A stretch of DNA of 64,000 bases. Source: Rhabditophanes sp. KR3021. Its lineage: Eukaryota; Nematoda; Chromadorea; Rhabditida; Alloionematidae. The stretch is from assembly GCA_963281155.1 (NCBI GenBank), contig CAUJLY010000006.1:8804001-8868000 (forward strand). The letters run 5' to 3'. The notes under the pieces were generated by a model that saw only the letters and a program-made list of their open reading frames with translations, ran no database searches and was not told the origin of the DNA. The translations under genes and the position numbers were made by a program. Below are positions 44,985 to 59,000 of this stretch, piece by piece. Numbering within the stretch: the stretch's first letter is position 1; each line of letters starts with the position of its first letter.

Positions 44985-47011
44985 TCAAATCTTAGGCACA
45001 TTGCAATTTTTGTCTGAGGCATGGATAGGAGTTTGATGCGTGATTACAATACTTTCATACGATCCTTCCCTTTCATTTGGGTGCTTAATGTAATGGGATA
45101 CTTTTTCTCCTATTGTACTTTCTAGATATGATTTGTGCCGAGCATTATTTATCATACCCCACACTGATTTAAATAGATACATAAATATTTCCAGTAATGT
45201 GACGCAACTCATTCCCAGAAATAAGCCCATAGATCCGGCTACTAAACTCAGCAAGTCAACGGCAGTTATTTTTTTACTTTGTCTTTGAATTTTCGTCATA
45301 GAATGCTGCCAGTTTATTTTTATAGAAGCAGTCTCACTACAAAGTAATTATTTATGAAACCATTCCTCAACACCACGCACTTACTTTGCCAAAACAGGTT
45401 CTAATTTGCTATAAGAAACGGTTTGATAATCATAGTTGATGCGGTGGCATTCCATAGGGCAGTTACATCTATCAAGTTTGTTTCCTCTCTCCAGTTCCCG
45501 CACACAATATAAAGTTTCCTTTAAATTACACTCTGGTACCGTATTACGAGTGTCGTTTTTTGTTTTAAAAGAATAAGGAACACAATTACATTTTTGTATA
45601 AATTGTTTTCTTTTGCATACCCTAATGCAGCCTTCTCGGTCCGTAAATGTTTCGGAATCTACTTGATGTCTGGATAATAAATTATTCATCCGGCAATTAC
45701 CCCAATTGTGTATATCTAGATATGTTTGCTAAAAGATTTATTTAGATATTTTGTATCCTACTTCTAAGCTTATATCCTTACATTTGTAACAGTCAAAGAA
45801 GCAATCACACGCTTTCCTATTGTGACATGAAGACCTTTTGCATCTAAGTTTGGATATATTTCGTCTCTTTGTACGCCAAATACAATTTCGTCTAAGTTAA
45901 TTCAATTGATTATGGCTTATTTTTAATCTAAAGGTTACCTTTACTAGAATGCATTTGAACATTTAATGAAAAAAATTGTTGTGAAGATTCACTACTTATA
46001 CTAGCCAATTGCCAACAAACACCATCGTCTGTTAAGACCTTCCGGCTCCTGCCCGCGCAAATATTTTCTAAGTATGTCGAGCCTATCCACGCACCTTGAA
46101 ACAAATCTTCACAATCATAACTAAAAAGAGATGTTTCCTGATAAACTTTTCTTTACACAAACCTTGTATCTAATAAATATTGTGAAATGCTAAAGTTGAA
46201 GCCATTTCTTTCTTTAAACTGTTCTTCATAACTAGCCCATTCCCTATATTCAGCCGGATAATTTGTTATTATAAATTCCTTGGCAACAACTCCCCTCAAA
46301 AAAAATGCTGCCACTTTGGTAACATTATATTCTACAATTTAATTAATCAAATATAGCAAGCATTTTGGTAACATTAATTCAATTTTAATGGAACCTTAAT
46401 TGGTAGACACCAAATTAAGCTTTATCCTCTTAGCCATATTTTTAATTGGATTACCAAAACTTGCCTTTTACTTTTTTGGGATCTTGGAAGTAACGTTTAC
46501 ATATAGTGATGGTAGGGCTGACATCCATATGAGCTCGATTGTATAAAGTTTCTTTGATGAAGGTTGGATGCGAATTATAGTATGTTAATAATAAACCACA
46601 ATGTATCATAAATAATGTGACGCAAGTGACAACCACGAGACACCAGAAAATTAGGGAAGGCCATGTTGCTGAATTATAAATTCGTACCTAAAATTTAATT
46701 TAAATGTCATACTTATAAAAGCGTACTTTAATTGAAATTATAGTCTCATTCATTTCATTAAAGTGGGAAGTCTAAACGTGTCATAACAATCTATTTTCAA
46801 ATTTTTTTACACTTGCCATTCCGTGGTATGTTGTGAGGGAAGTAAACTCCTTGCTTTCATCGTCGTAAACGCGAAGGCTAATTCGTTGATTAATTTGTAA
46901 CAACTCGTCTTCACTATATATTAAGTCCTTCTTAGATTCATCATCCTCTTTGGATAGGTCTTCTGACGAAGGTGTATGTTCACTGCCGTCTTTAATATGA
47001 TTCGTTTCCAT
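44985..47011 (-). CDS. DEG/ENaC amiloride-sensitive sodium channel subunit
   Basis: Exons 47011-46811, 46687-46455, about 46331-46163, 46120-45939, 45891-45782, 45728-45385 and 45336-44985. The N-terminus has the gating box TTYHGMAS; TM1 is SLIFWCLVVVTCVTLFMIHC; the first ectodomain motif SPTITICKRYF follows. The large Cys-rich loop includes CEDLFQGAWIGSTYLENIC, KVLTDDGVCWQLAS, REGCIRVCKRKQFIQKCNCV and CNCPMECHRINYDYQTVSYS. TM2 is LLSLVAGSMGLFLGMSCVTL with the G-x-S filter (GMS) and a downstream LLE. Intracellular ends are short and charged. The joint between exons 2 and 3 is out of phase by one base; removing one T from the TTTT at about 46457-46460 would fix it (KGKF|EYNVTKVA). Otherwise every junction is in frame and all core motifs are present. 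Confidence 0.88.
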
Positions 47012-48314
47012 AATTCTTAATATAACTATTTCTTCAAATATATGATTCTAATATGGTTATAATATAATTATAGTATAATTCTAGCTCGTGCTATAGTTTC
47101 AATTAGGTATTCTTAAATCAGAATGGTTTAGTATTTAGTTTATTAGTAAATTAAAATGTCTTTAAAATATGTATGCTATATTAATTTTTTGCTTTATATT
47201 AATAGGATCTTTGTTATATATTTTGCACATCATGCTAATAAATTCTTTACGATTATGAACACACCATCGAAGGGGTGATCTTATCGACTAGGTACATTCA
47301 AAAATTGGATCCATTATCATGACACTGATAGTATTGAGTTTATAGTTTGATAGTACTTTATTATACCCTTAATGCAATTGCTTCCTACCAAGTAATTTGA
47401 TAAAAAGGAAAAAGCATTCTTTAAAGATTTAGAGTATAACAGGAGAAACGTCATTTTCCAGAGACAAAATGATTGGAGCATTATGTTTTTTAATTAAAAT
47501 GAAGAACCACACACATCTGCCATTGCAAAAAACCTTTTTTACTCGTTAACTCATTGAAGCAAAAAATGTGCTGTATAAATTTACCAAATTTGTTCCTACA
47601 CTTATCCTTAAAGAAAGAGAGGTTACATTTTATATCTAAACTACAATTTCCTTATTTTTCTTTAATCCCATTATCAGAGCTTTCACTTCCAAACAATTAT
47701 TGTTTGGCTCAGTTTGTGTTAATCTCTTTTTTGATAGTTTTAATCTGAATTGTGGAGCTCCATAATAGTTTGCGTCGGTTTAAAATGTTGTTGATTAATT
47801 ATTTATAGTTTAGGGGGAAGATTTAAATGAATATAAACTCATCAATGGAGTCAATCTTTGAATCATTCTTTATTAGACACTTTCAATTATTTAGATACTT
47901 TGCTTTTTATATTTAAGGCACTGTTATTTCTTAATATTTTGACTTATAAGAGATATTTAAAGCAAGTTTGGTGATGATGACGCAGTACATAATTTTTCTT
48001 GTCATTTTTTGATGAATTCAACAATTTTATACTTAAATCTTCTCATTTATTTAGTCATCCATTATTCGGGGTCGCTTTCATTTACCAGATATCCTATAGA
48101 TGGCGTTAACTGATAACTTTAAACGGAAGTTGATTTGTGATAAGAGATTAAGCTCATTATCGTAGGCTTTTGTGGTTTAGGAAACATGACTTTAAATACT
48201 TCAAAATTTGTGTATTCCGAAGTGACGTTTGTTTAAATAAATGTTTGGTTATAACTTTTTTATCCCTTTATTACTGTTCCAAATTCTAGCATTCTTTTTG
48301 ATTTTAGACGAAAT
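47012..48314. other. Divergent intergenic region
   Basis: About 1.3 kb, AT-rich. The 64-codon ORF at 47554-47748 has no domain. A splice acceptor GATTTTAG at about 48301-48308 sits just before the insulin-like start. Confidence 0.4.
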
Positions 48315-48718
48315 ATGGTTGTATTTGGGGGACAGTCTATGTTAAAGTCCACCTTCGTGTTACTTTTTGTATTTATTCTGATAGGAATACTAAGTGTTGG
48401 AGAAGCTGCAAAACCAAGATCTGGAGTCATACAAATGTGTCCACCGGGAGGTGAAAGTTTTGCCTTTGCATGGCAACTAACGTGTGTAATGAAAAAGAAG
48501 CGTAGTGGTAAGGTAGACAGTGTTGATGTCAGCAGTAATGAAGATAAATTATGTTAGTTATGAAAGCAATAAATAAATTGACCACCACTCTTTTAGATAC
48601 CAAATCAAAACAATTCCAAAAACGTCGATCCTATAGACCTTTGTCAATTGAGGAGCTGATGCATTATTGCTGTGTCTATGGTTGTACACCTGTTGAAATT
48701 TCCTCTTACTGTTTCTAA
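48315..48718 (+). CDS. Insulin-like peptide precursor
   Basis: Two exons (48315-48552, 48597-48718) across a 44-nt intron with a GTTAGT donor. Met1 (48315) or Met9 (48339) both precede a signal peptide (MLKSTFVLLFVFILIGILSV). B-like chain: CPPGGESFAFAWQLTC, with 14 residues between the two Cys. Basic sites KKKR and QKRR bracket a short C-like linker. A chain: CCVYGCTPVEISSYCF, a textbook CCx3Cx8C. Stop right after the last Phe. The 5' splice acceptor 6-7 bases upstream suggests a trans-spliced mRNA. It would act through a DAF-2-like receptor; agonist or antagonist role cannot be told. The second exon is too short to be seen as a separate ORF, so the A chain is easily missed. Confidence 0.9.
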
Positions 48719-50224
48719 TTTTAGAAGTTCACATTTTGAATTGTAACCAATCCCAAATATATTTTCTATTTAAATTTTATCGAAAGTTTGTTGTACTGTG
48801 AGGATGCATACATTTAAGCGGATTTATTTTTTACATAAAGAAGGATAGTCATTTTGCTTTGCTTTATTGATATTATTGTTAATTTAATTAATGCCAATAA
48901 TATCCTATATATCCACATCTTTATTCAACTCAACTTCATATAAAATTGATGAATATACAATTGAATATCCAATTCTTAGGAAATGTTTATTTGTACTTAT
49001 ATGTTTCAAAACAAAAAGAAGTTTTAGTTGAAAGACGTGCATAAAATACACACTTTTTTGTCATTTGCTTAGGTTGAAAACATTTTAAAAATAATAGATT
49101 TGTTTAATAAATTAGGATAATATTATCCCTTATAAATAAACACTATTTGGTTAATGATGGAAGTAAAAACAATATCTTGATTTTATATTAAGAAAAGAGT
49201 ATTCAGGGAAAGCTTTTAAATATGTTATTATCTGTGTGTCTAATCAAGACACTTGGAAGATAAGATTAATCATCTGCTTTTAATTCTAATGTTATCCACC
49301 TCTGCATTTTCACAGATACTGAATGGAGATTGGATAAAGATTGAACAAAAATTGACAGTTGCAAACAATTTTTAAAGACCGAATTTTATTAGAATCAAAA
49401 CAAATTTTCAAGTGATTTTAGTAGAACGATAAATTGAAGGGTGTATAAAATATTTTGTTTTCTGTCTGTCAATGGTATATTGATATTAATAAATGATGTA
49501 GGAATGATCATTTCAAGGTATAATATTTATGCATAACTTTCTTTAAATTAACCAAATTTAAAGGGAGGCATAAAAGTAACTCGTTAAAACTATACACGAA
49601 ACTTGTAGTAGATTAAAAATTAATATATATTTAATGAATAATATAATATTGGATTGGGCATAAAAACATAACACGTTAAGATTAGTTTTTTGTTGACAAA
49701 AAACATGCTGGACAACAGTATCTGAGAGATGATGGAGAATTTAGTTAAGATTTGGTACGAAAGCAGTTTGTTTGTGTTTTTCTTTGCTTCTGGTAAATCT
49801 GATTGCAAATCTTAAGAGATAAAAGTGTTGGATATACATTCATATGAATTATGTAAAGTAAAATTTGGTTTCGTAAATATTAGTTGACACGGAGCCTTGA
49901 ATCACTAAAAAATATTTGTTTTACTTTGTTTCATGAAAATTTGTTGTTCTTAATTAAGCAAAATGACGACCAAAATGTGGTGTTGGATAAAATAATTGTA
50001 TGCTTGAATATTTGTGGTTAAATGGATGGTGAATAATATTGATAATGGAATAATCTTTCTTGCAAGTCAAGGAGAACACAGATACTCAGGGGTAACGACA
50101 AAATCATTTTAATACAGAATGAATGCAAATCCATTAACATACGTCCAATGACAAAGCCAAGAGAAAATGATAGTCTCTCTTTTGTTGCTTGTACAATATC
50201 CATTCATATTCTTCTTTAGTAGGC
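48719..50224. other. Convergent intergenic region
   Basis: About 1.5 kb; AT-rich. ORFs at 49620-49808 and 50018-50203 on the minus strand lie in the probable 3' UTR of the GW182-like gene and have no domains. Confidence 0.4.
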
Positions 50225-53014
50225 TTAAAATTGACGATTGAGATCATCTGAGGAATAAGGTCCGCCATAACGTCCCATCATATCTCCAGACATCATATTG
50301 TTGTTACTGGAATTTCCCATCCATTGGTTTGAACTATTGTCACCGTTTGACCACTGTTGGAATTGTTGTTGATAACTGTTCATATTTCCTTGCGGTTGCT
50401 GGGGTTGTGATTGCTGTGGTTGCTGTTGCTGAGATTGCGGTTGATAATACATGTATCCAGACACCTTCGTAGAACTAGCTAAGGTTTTTTGGAACCGTTC
50501 AAAATCATACTCACTCAAAAACTTAACAGTGGTGTTTTGGTAGTTATTTGATAACTCAGCCTTAATTCTGTTCAAGCATAGAACGTAGTTCGAAGTATTC
50601 AACTTGAACATGGCCATATTGTTGATGGCTGGGATGTAGTTTACAAGCTGGGCAACTTTCTTAATAATCGACAATACGATTTGTTCGGTGATACCATTCA
50701 AATTGACTAGCATCCAGAAGGTCTTTCTCAAATCGTCAGTAGCATTTAGCATTGTTTGTCTTTGTGCAGCTGTAGCACTTTGGTTGTAATAGTTGGCTGC
50801 ATCACTTCCAGAACTTCTAACCATCCCATAACCTGCTTGATTAGATACAGTTTGTGGATTTGTTGGAATGGCAGAAGTCGTGTTAGAACGAGCGCGACCA
50901 CCGACAGCATTGTTAAGCATATTATTGTATGCTCCTGACATACCAGAGTTGTAGTTGCTATATCCCTGATTATAGGAATTCGCCATGTTGTAATTGCCAT
51001 AATTACTTTGGGTGCTATTGGCAAAAGCAGTGTAATCTCTGCTGGTCGGAGAAATAACTAATGGATTTGGTTTAGATGATCCTGGAGTAGCGTTTGGATC
51101 CTCAGCAAGAATCTTTGGATCTCTGTATTCCCATTTCTTGCCAGGAATAAACTCCTGGGGGCCGTCATCGTAATCATTAACTCCAAGGACTCGATCAAAA
51201 CTGTTAATGAGATCGTCAGACAATCCGTGTTGCATAATATTAGAAGTACCCATACTTGGCGGAGACCAGTCTAATGCACCGCATTTCCAGGTATTCCCTT
51301 CGTTGTTGTCATCACTTTGAAGACTCATCATTTGAATGGAAGAGAACATGTTTTTGACACCTTGGGGCATCTGATCGCCTCCCATGCCACATTGTTTCGT
51401 CCACTGGGTAAGTCTAGATTGGTTTTCAATGATCGAGTTTGACATGCCACTCATGTCATTTCCGTGAATATATTGACCTGTTTGATTGTGAGACATTTCA
51501 TTTTTGGTTTGCACTAATTCATTGATAAAGCTGTCGTCATCGATCTGTAAATTGTTAAAGATAAGAGGATTAGTACTATAATAATTATGATGATATATAC
51601 GTACCGTATCTTTGAATGGTTGTTGTCCCATAGACAAGGTTGCGAGAGTATCATTGTTGATATTTTTCATGTTGATTGCGGCATTTGATTGCTCTAGTAA
51701 ATTGTTATTTTCAACGGGATTCATAGATGGAGAAATGTTTGTGTTAGACCAGTTTTCGAGATTATTTTGGCCTGTAGAGCAAGATAAATGAGAGTAAGGA
51801 AGTCTTGGGTTGCCTTGTTGGGGAAGGATGGCAGCTGACTGAGCTGGAATCGGAACCTGTCCACTAATATCCCAACAATTGCCAACATTTCCATTTTTAC
51901 CTGAAGCTCCGTAGTTAAGGGAATGTTGAGACCAGTCTGAATTTCCGGGATAAAGAAGAGACATTGAGGAGACGGTATCGTCGCCCTCGTCAATTTTCCA
52001 TCTTTTGATTTCCTAGATAAAATTATTATTGTTTTAAACCATTTTTTACTCACCGGTTGCTGAGATGGATCGCCCCATATGCCAGTTCCAATGTCTCTTT
52101 GTATTTTCTTGAGCTTTGGATTCGGATCTTGCCACATCATGTCATTACTAGCTTCACCTGTTTGTGGAGCGACCCAATGACCAGAATTCTGGATATGTTG
52201 TTCGTACATCATTTTGGTATGTTGAGAAGAATCGCCCCCACCACTGTTTTGACTCCATTGCTGAGATTGTTGAGACATTGGATTGGCAGTTCCTCCTGCA
52301 GTCATCGATAAAGGCATTCCTATCGTATTTCTTTCGACAGAAGACATATTGGGGTTGTTGTTGATTGCTGAAGATATTAAGTTTGGATTAACACCCATAC
52401 TGGAATCCCATGGAGTTCCTTGATCAATTTTTACATTACCCCATTGCTGATTACTTACACCCCCTCCATCGTACCCTCTTATATTATTTTGAGTGGTGGG
52501 CATGCCACCGCTTAAGCTACCATTTGAAGACATACTTCTGGACCCGGAAACAGGAGAAGACGAATTTTGATGCATATTCTTTTTGGCATGATCAGCATAC
52601 GTACTAGTGCCGCCGGACATCCCGGACCAGCTATTTCCTTGGGTCCAAGCAGTAGTTTGTGGTTGAGTTTGTTGGTTGTTTCCTTGTTGCTGTTGTAGTT
52701 GATTGTTTGAGGCGAGATTTTGATAAGCAGCGTTACCTTGCTGATTATTGGATTGTTGATTGAAGCCTGGGTTTGGCCAGGCAGATGCGGGTGTACTCGA
52801 AGTATTGGTAGTATTTTGGGAAGAATGATTAGGTGTTTTAGTATTTACTCGACTATTACTAGTGTTCGCAGACCATACGGCATTGGGAGCCCCATTATTG
52901 GCAGACTAAAAAATCATAATACAACATCATATGATTGATTGTATTCATTTTAGGACTTACATTCCATGAAGGATTAAGCGTTGCCGTTTCGGCGCCACTT
53001 TCGCTATCCCACAT
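50225..53014 (-). CDS. GW182/TNRC6-family miRNA silencing factor
   Basis: A cytoplasmic scaffold linking Argonaute to deadenylases. Exons 53014-52961, 52905-52054, 52012-51605 and 51544-50225; introns 55, 41 and 60 nt; about 877 aa. The N-terminal half is Gln/Asn/Ser/Gly-rich with scattered Trp (ATLNPSWN, TTAWTQGNSWSG, GTPWDSS, TGIWGDPSQQP). The family core follows: IWGDP ... EIKRWKIDEGDD ... SLLYPG, and later GPQEFIPGKKWEYRDP. A divergent RRM-like domain reads FWMLVNLNGITEQIVLSII ... AMFKLNTSNYVLCLNRIKAE ... TTVKFLSEYDFERFQKTLAS, in the position of the TNRC6 RRM. The end is poly-Gln and Asn-rich. Start MWDSESGAETATL is preceded by a pyrimidine stretch without obvious competing ATG. Compared with C. 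elegans AIN-1/AIN-2 (no clear RRM, from memory), this looks closer to the animal norm. Confidence 0.85.
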
Positions 53015-56000
53015 TCTCTATGAATAGGTAAAGATTAATACCGTGGGATGATTTTATATTTAGTAGAAGCCACAATTTTAATTGTTAACAGCAACTTTCT
53101 ATCTATAAATATCATAAAATGAGACGAAGTTGATGATGGTGCAATTAGTGAAATTAATATCATATTTAAATTGGAATGTGTACAAGAAGTGTAACGCAAA
53201 ACCACACATCCGAACAAAAAAGAACCATTTCTGTACACGTATGTCTATATATTTATTTAATTAAAAAGCAAAAAATATTTCCTTGTAATTGAGTATATTT
53301 ATTCGCAGTTGTTTCAAATAATTATTCAAAGATAATTCATATGTGTAAAACAAATAAATTGCCTCCTCTTTCGGCATATGTTAAAAACGAATTAAGCAGA
53401 TGAGGATGGCGAAAGGGTCTTTCAAAAAAGCGACCAAAAAATTGTAATTATTTGGTCATCATCTATCCAATTAAATGGAAAGCGAGAGATAGTGAGTGTC
53501 GATACAAATATGATGCGATATCTAAATAACTTTTGAACCTTTCACAACAGCTATTATATTATTATATTAGTGGAAAAATCGCATATCAATCTTAGCATTA
53601 CTCGCTTTCAAATCAGCTTATTGATCAATCACTAAAAATTTGTTTATTCTTAAGAGACGCAAATATATACATATTTATCTATATATATTGAAGTATATTT
53701 ACTTTGACAAAATAAAACGGTACCCTTTTTAATAATGATATGTATTCGAAAATGGACGATTAAAGTAGTAGGTACTAATTTTTTGTAATAATTTATCCCA
53801 CATTATTGGAATTAATTATAGGTGAGAGATGGTTTGTGCCTTTGAACCAATCAAATTTAAAATATTAAGAGATAATTGTTGTCAAAAAAAGAAGAAGAAA
53901 CTACTGCCATACAACAATATAAAGACGGTTAAATTTTTATGTTTCTTCGTCTTTTGCAACTGTCGTGAATTGTTTACACTGGCTAGTGTAGTCTTTATCA
54001 GAGAGCAAAATTTACTTGGGGCTAGTGCGCTAGTTGTAACAAAAATATGTAGATATATGTACAAGAAAGTATTTTGATAGGAAAGTAAGCGAGAATATAA
54101 GAGAGGATGGTAGGAAGAGAATATTTATAATGTGGTATATAAAAATGTCCGTTCACGACCGTGTAAAAACAGAAAGAGATAGATAATAATGGTGGCCGTT
54201 GAGCGGCAGCCGCTCACCAAATCGCTACTACCAAAAAATAGAACTTATTGGGTGGTGAGTGTCAGACAATGTCAATGGGAAGTATGTTTTAACTCTTGCG
54301 TCTTCTCAACCTTTGTGTTTAAAATTATCTCTTTAGAAGGGACTGTCGAAATTGAGGCTCAAAGATTGGTCCACTCAAATTATAGTAAAAAGAGTTAGCA
54401 GTACTTAACTGGCAGCCAATAGCATTTTTAAATAGGGAGCAACCTTGGCTTTATAGTTGAGTAAGTTGAGCTTTGTTCAACGTTTTTCCTTCTTGACTAG
54501 TCATAAGTAAAATAAATCGAAAATAACAAACAAATGCACCTTAAACTATTACCGGCCAAGTTTAGATCTGATTCAACTTGTAAGTTAAAAAAGAACAACT
54601 ATATAAAGTCACATCTAAATTTTGAAATAACAACCAGCCAATCTTGCTATAAATATATTATTAAAGAACACTCTAAAATAATCTTCTTTCTCACAATCTC
54701 CTTTAAAACATTGTCATTTAAATAAATTAAACAGAAAATATGATGTGGTTTAAAATAGTTTTGAGCGACTCTCTTCAATCAAAATCATACGGACATCTGT
54801 GCATTTATACGCATATTAAAAAAATCATCTCCCTTTTAGAAATAAAAAAGACGCACTGTGTGACATATGCTAATATTCGGTTAAAATACATTTTTGACTG
54901 ATTTATATGATAAACATCTAAACTATTGTATTGTTAAAAATTGTAAACACATTCATCCAAAAACAAAGGAAAATACTTTTGAAATTATATTTGTTTATTT
55001 TTGAAAGCTGTGATTTTTCAACAACTGCACGTATCTCGATCTAATTTACTGTTTATCTAAATGGGTAAGCGGTAGATATAGATTAGTTTATGAAGCTGCA
55101 GAGGTTAACTCAATATCCAAAGTCATAAAATTAGTGTTAACTTTTACTTAAAAAATAGCCCATTAGATATGTGTAAAAAACAGAAAAACACCCAACTATT
55201 GGCCAACATTTTTGGATAACGAATTTACGAATAAGTTACAATAAAGTTGAAAAATGATGATAACTTGTACATTTTGTTTTTATAATTCAAGCCTTAAAAA
55301 CAAAATACCGTAAGATGACGTTTTGCCTATATGTGGGGGATATCTTTAGAAGATGCAATTTTAAAAATAATACTTTTAATGATGCGCCAATAATTTTACA
55401 ATACCAAACTCTGGTTAAATGAAATAACGATAGATATCTATATAGAAATACAAACAAATTCATATTTAATATTGAGATCTTGTGACGCAAAACCTTTCGC
55501 AAAATTTTGTGTCATTGTAAACATTTTGGGTGTTAGAGGATGGAGATATACATAGATATGTATGTATATTTTTTTATACGAATAATATTTAGATTAAACT
55601 TCTATTCATCACAAAAAATATATGTACATGTATATATATAATATTATAATCCCATGTAGTCATTTAATGTGTGTATATTTATAAATCAACTGAAAACATG
55701 TGCCAACCAAATTAGCTTTATTTTAATTCACAAAAAACACATCGAATGAGGGAAACAGTTTTGTCATGCTCATGAATACCATTTTATTAATTTCATATAG
55801 TTCAGTGGAATCAATGCCATTAAGTTTAATGTTTTCCAAATATAACATACTAAATCGACTGAAAAAGAATGTTATTAAAAATAATTTAAAATTTGTACAA
55901 CCAAAAAGACACTTCTGATATCATGTTCCAGACCCAATAAAAAAGAAATAGGGTGTTTGTTAAATTGAAATAATGGATATACAGATGTGTAGTAGTGTAT

Positions 56001-59000
56001 GTAAAAAGTGGTAGTGAATATGTTTTATTTTGTTTGTTAAATTACAAACACTTTTGGTATCAAGGTTGTAATGTACGTTTTTTGGCCAAATAATAGTAAA
56101 TTGTATTGGTTGTTTGGTGTGCTTCAAACTAATAGGTCATGTGATATACATCTACTACATACACACTCTTTTTTCGATACTTACCCCTTTTTTATTTAGC
56201 TATTTTGTTAAGTTGTGATGATGATGTCAGCGAGTAAATTTTGAGAATAAAAAATATGTACATGAAATTGGTGGAAGAATAGAAAGTAATTAGAGCTAGG
56301 AACAGTGTTACTTGGCAATAAGCTTTGTTATAATATTTATGTATTTATGTCCAAAAGTGTTGTTACTGATTAATATTTGAAGGGAAAGAGAAGTAGGATG
56401 GTGCACGTCAAATATAGATAAGGTGCAATACAATTTTGTAAGTATCACAAAAAACGAAGTCTAATTAGTTAAGTAACGCTAATAAATTTATACATTATTA
56501 TCGGACGATTGCAATTTTTAAGATACAAAATTGTCTTTTGTTTTTAATAGAAAGTAATGTGTATATACATACAACACCATCCCCACACATGTACATCTAT
56601 TTTTTGAGGAATTCCGACAAAAGAAATGAATAGAAGCAAGTGTAGGATGATATGTTTGATTGTTGAAGCAAAATAACCATACATACACATATACCGGCAA
56701 CAAAATTGATGCGAGGGTTTTTTGATGGTTGTTGATAGCATGTGTAGATATATATTTTTAAGGGTAGTGTTTTTTCTCGTGAAGGCTTGAAATTAAGGGC
56801 TGCCGTCTTTTATTAAATATAAATTGGTAAATGGAAAAGATATCAAAATGTTTGACAAGAAAGTTAAGTCATATAATATATTAATAAGATAGAGAGACCA
56901 TTAAAATGTGAGATAATTCTAGAAGAAACTATTTATTTTTATGTAATAATTCAATTTTCTGTTAGTTATGGCTATCTATAAATACATAACAAAAATATAA
57001 CCAGAATATTAACAAAATATAATCGGTATCCGGCAATATAAATGTACACCAGTGATGTATATGTTTGGCGAAAAAAGTAAAAAGTCGGCTATTATTATGG
57101 TTTGGTAGTGTCAAAAGTGTGGTAGAGAATAAACTTTTAATCACGAAGGAAGGGGTGAGGCTCATTGAATGGTAATGCTTTTTTTGAAAATAAAAAATAT
57201 AAATACGAAATGTATAAAGCATCAATAATATGTATGCAATTCAATTACAAAAAAAGATAATCAAAAGCTCTTGTCTTTTATTCACGCTATAAAGTATAGT
57301 TAAATTACAAGCACCAAAAATGTTTCTTAAATAAATGATTTTTTCCATAAAATTAAATGGACAAATTACGCATGTGAAGTGAATATATTTTGTTTGTATG
57401 TAAGATAGCACAAACAATTTTTTGTACATATATGTGTGAATAAAAGTACATTTTTTAAAGATATGGAATGTTAACTATTGTTAATTGAGCAAAATGAGTA
57501 TGATGATAATTTTATTAGTCATTTAGATCATGTGATTTATAATGAGTTTTTTGGAACTTATGATGGTTAAGATGCAAAAAATTGATAATAAAAGCTTTTG
57601 AGAAGTTCAATTTAAAGTATGGCAAATGTTTTCCAGAAAATGGGGAAAGCATCAAACATGTTTATTCAAGTGGGCCTTGAAAGTGGCTCTGTTGTCATAT
57701 TACACATTCGAGAATTGAAAAAAAGAATATGTAAAATGCAGTAAGAGTTTAACCATGTTAAGAAGGTTAAAAAGTTTGGGAAAAACCTTGATAAATGGGT
57801 ATTTACGAAAGAAGAAGGATAGGAATATGTAAAATGTTTGCTAAGATTCAAAATCGTTTTCATTTATTATATGTATAATTTTCCTCAAATGACACAAACG
57901 CATATAGATACACATTTTTATATATACTTGCAACAAAAATAGTTGATTGTATATGTAGGTTGTCTCTGAATGAACAAATTATGATGGTAATTTGGTTTGC
58001 GATGCTTTATATATTTTGATTCACAAATGACAACATCATACTTGCAGTCAACATCAATTTTCTGACTTCAACGAACAAGTTTTCAAATTTACAAAAGTAT
58101 GTTTGATAAGTTTAACAAATAAGTATAAATAACTTAAATAGCACATCCATGTGAAATTAAATTTGAGTAAATATATATGGGGGAGATAACAATGAATCTA
58201 TGGTATTGTAACATCAATAAGTAGTCTATTCATAACATATTTTCCTATTAATTATACCTTTGATCAAAACTATTTTTGTGCGACTTGTCAACAAAAGGGG
58301 ATACCTCTTTTTGTACCACTATACAATTTGATTCTCTAATCAATGTTGTGACATTCCCAACTTTATTCTTAAATATTTAATGATCATGACCCGAATGCAT
58401 TGTACCAATAATTTCGAGCATGCAAAATATTATTTCCACTATATATTACGCTTAATATGGTAATTAGGCAATATAGTCAGAAATTCTAGATAAGATCATT
58501 GCTGCCAACACTAAAGACGCGTCTTTCCATCACATATTGCGTCCGTGTATGTCAACACATAACACATACTTAGCTGTTACTTGCCTGATAAAAACATAAA
58601 ACTTTGTCAAGCTTTGAATAAGGCAACTAGTCTTACCATGTATTAAAAAATATTATCTTAAAAGTGAATTAAATAAACTCTTTTTTGATGTAAAAAGTTT
58701 GAGGATAATTTGTCAGAGTCTGCCTACGTGTAAGTTCTGTCGTTTAGTACGTTTTGTGTTTTTAAATTGCGCATTTAGTATTCATGTTCATATAAGGTAT
58801 ATTATATGCAGATGACTACTTTACATCAAGGTTTATTTATATATTACCCTACATTTGTTTCCATTACTACTGCGAATTTCTGGCTGATTGTAACTGAGTT
58901 TGTTATGACCAAAATTGTAGAACAGATATATCTACACGCAAAGCACTTTTAAAAGTTGTCAAGTTTTTATTTTCCATATCATAAGCAGCTAATAGGCATA

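Noticed and set aside
55610..55645. ATATATGTACATGTATATATATA run as a regulatory palindrome
   Set aside because: Simple AT microsatellite in a desert full of similar runs.
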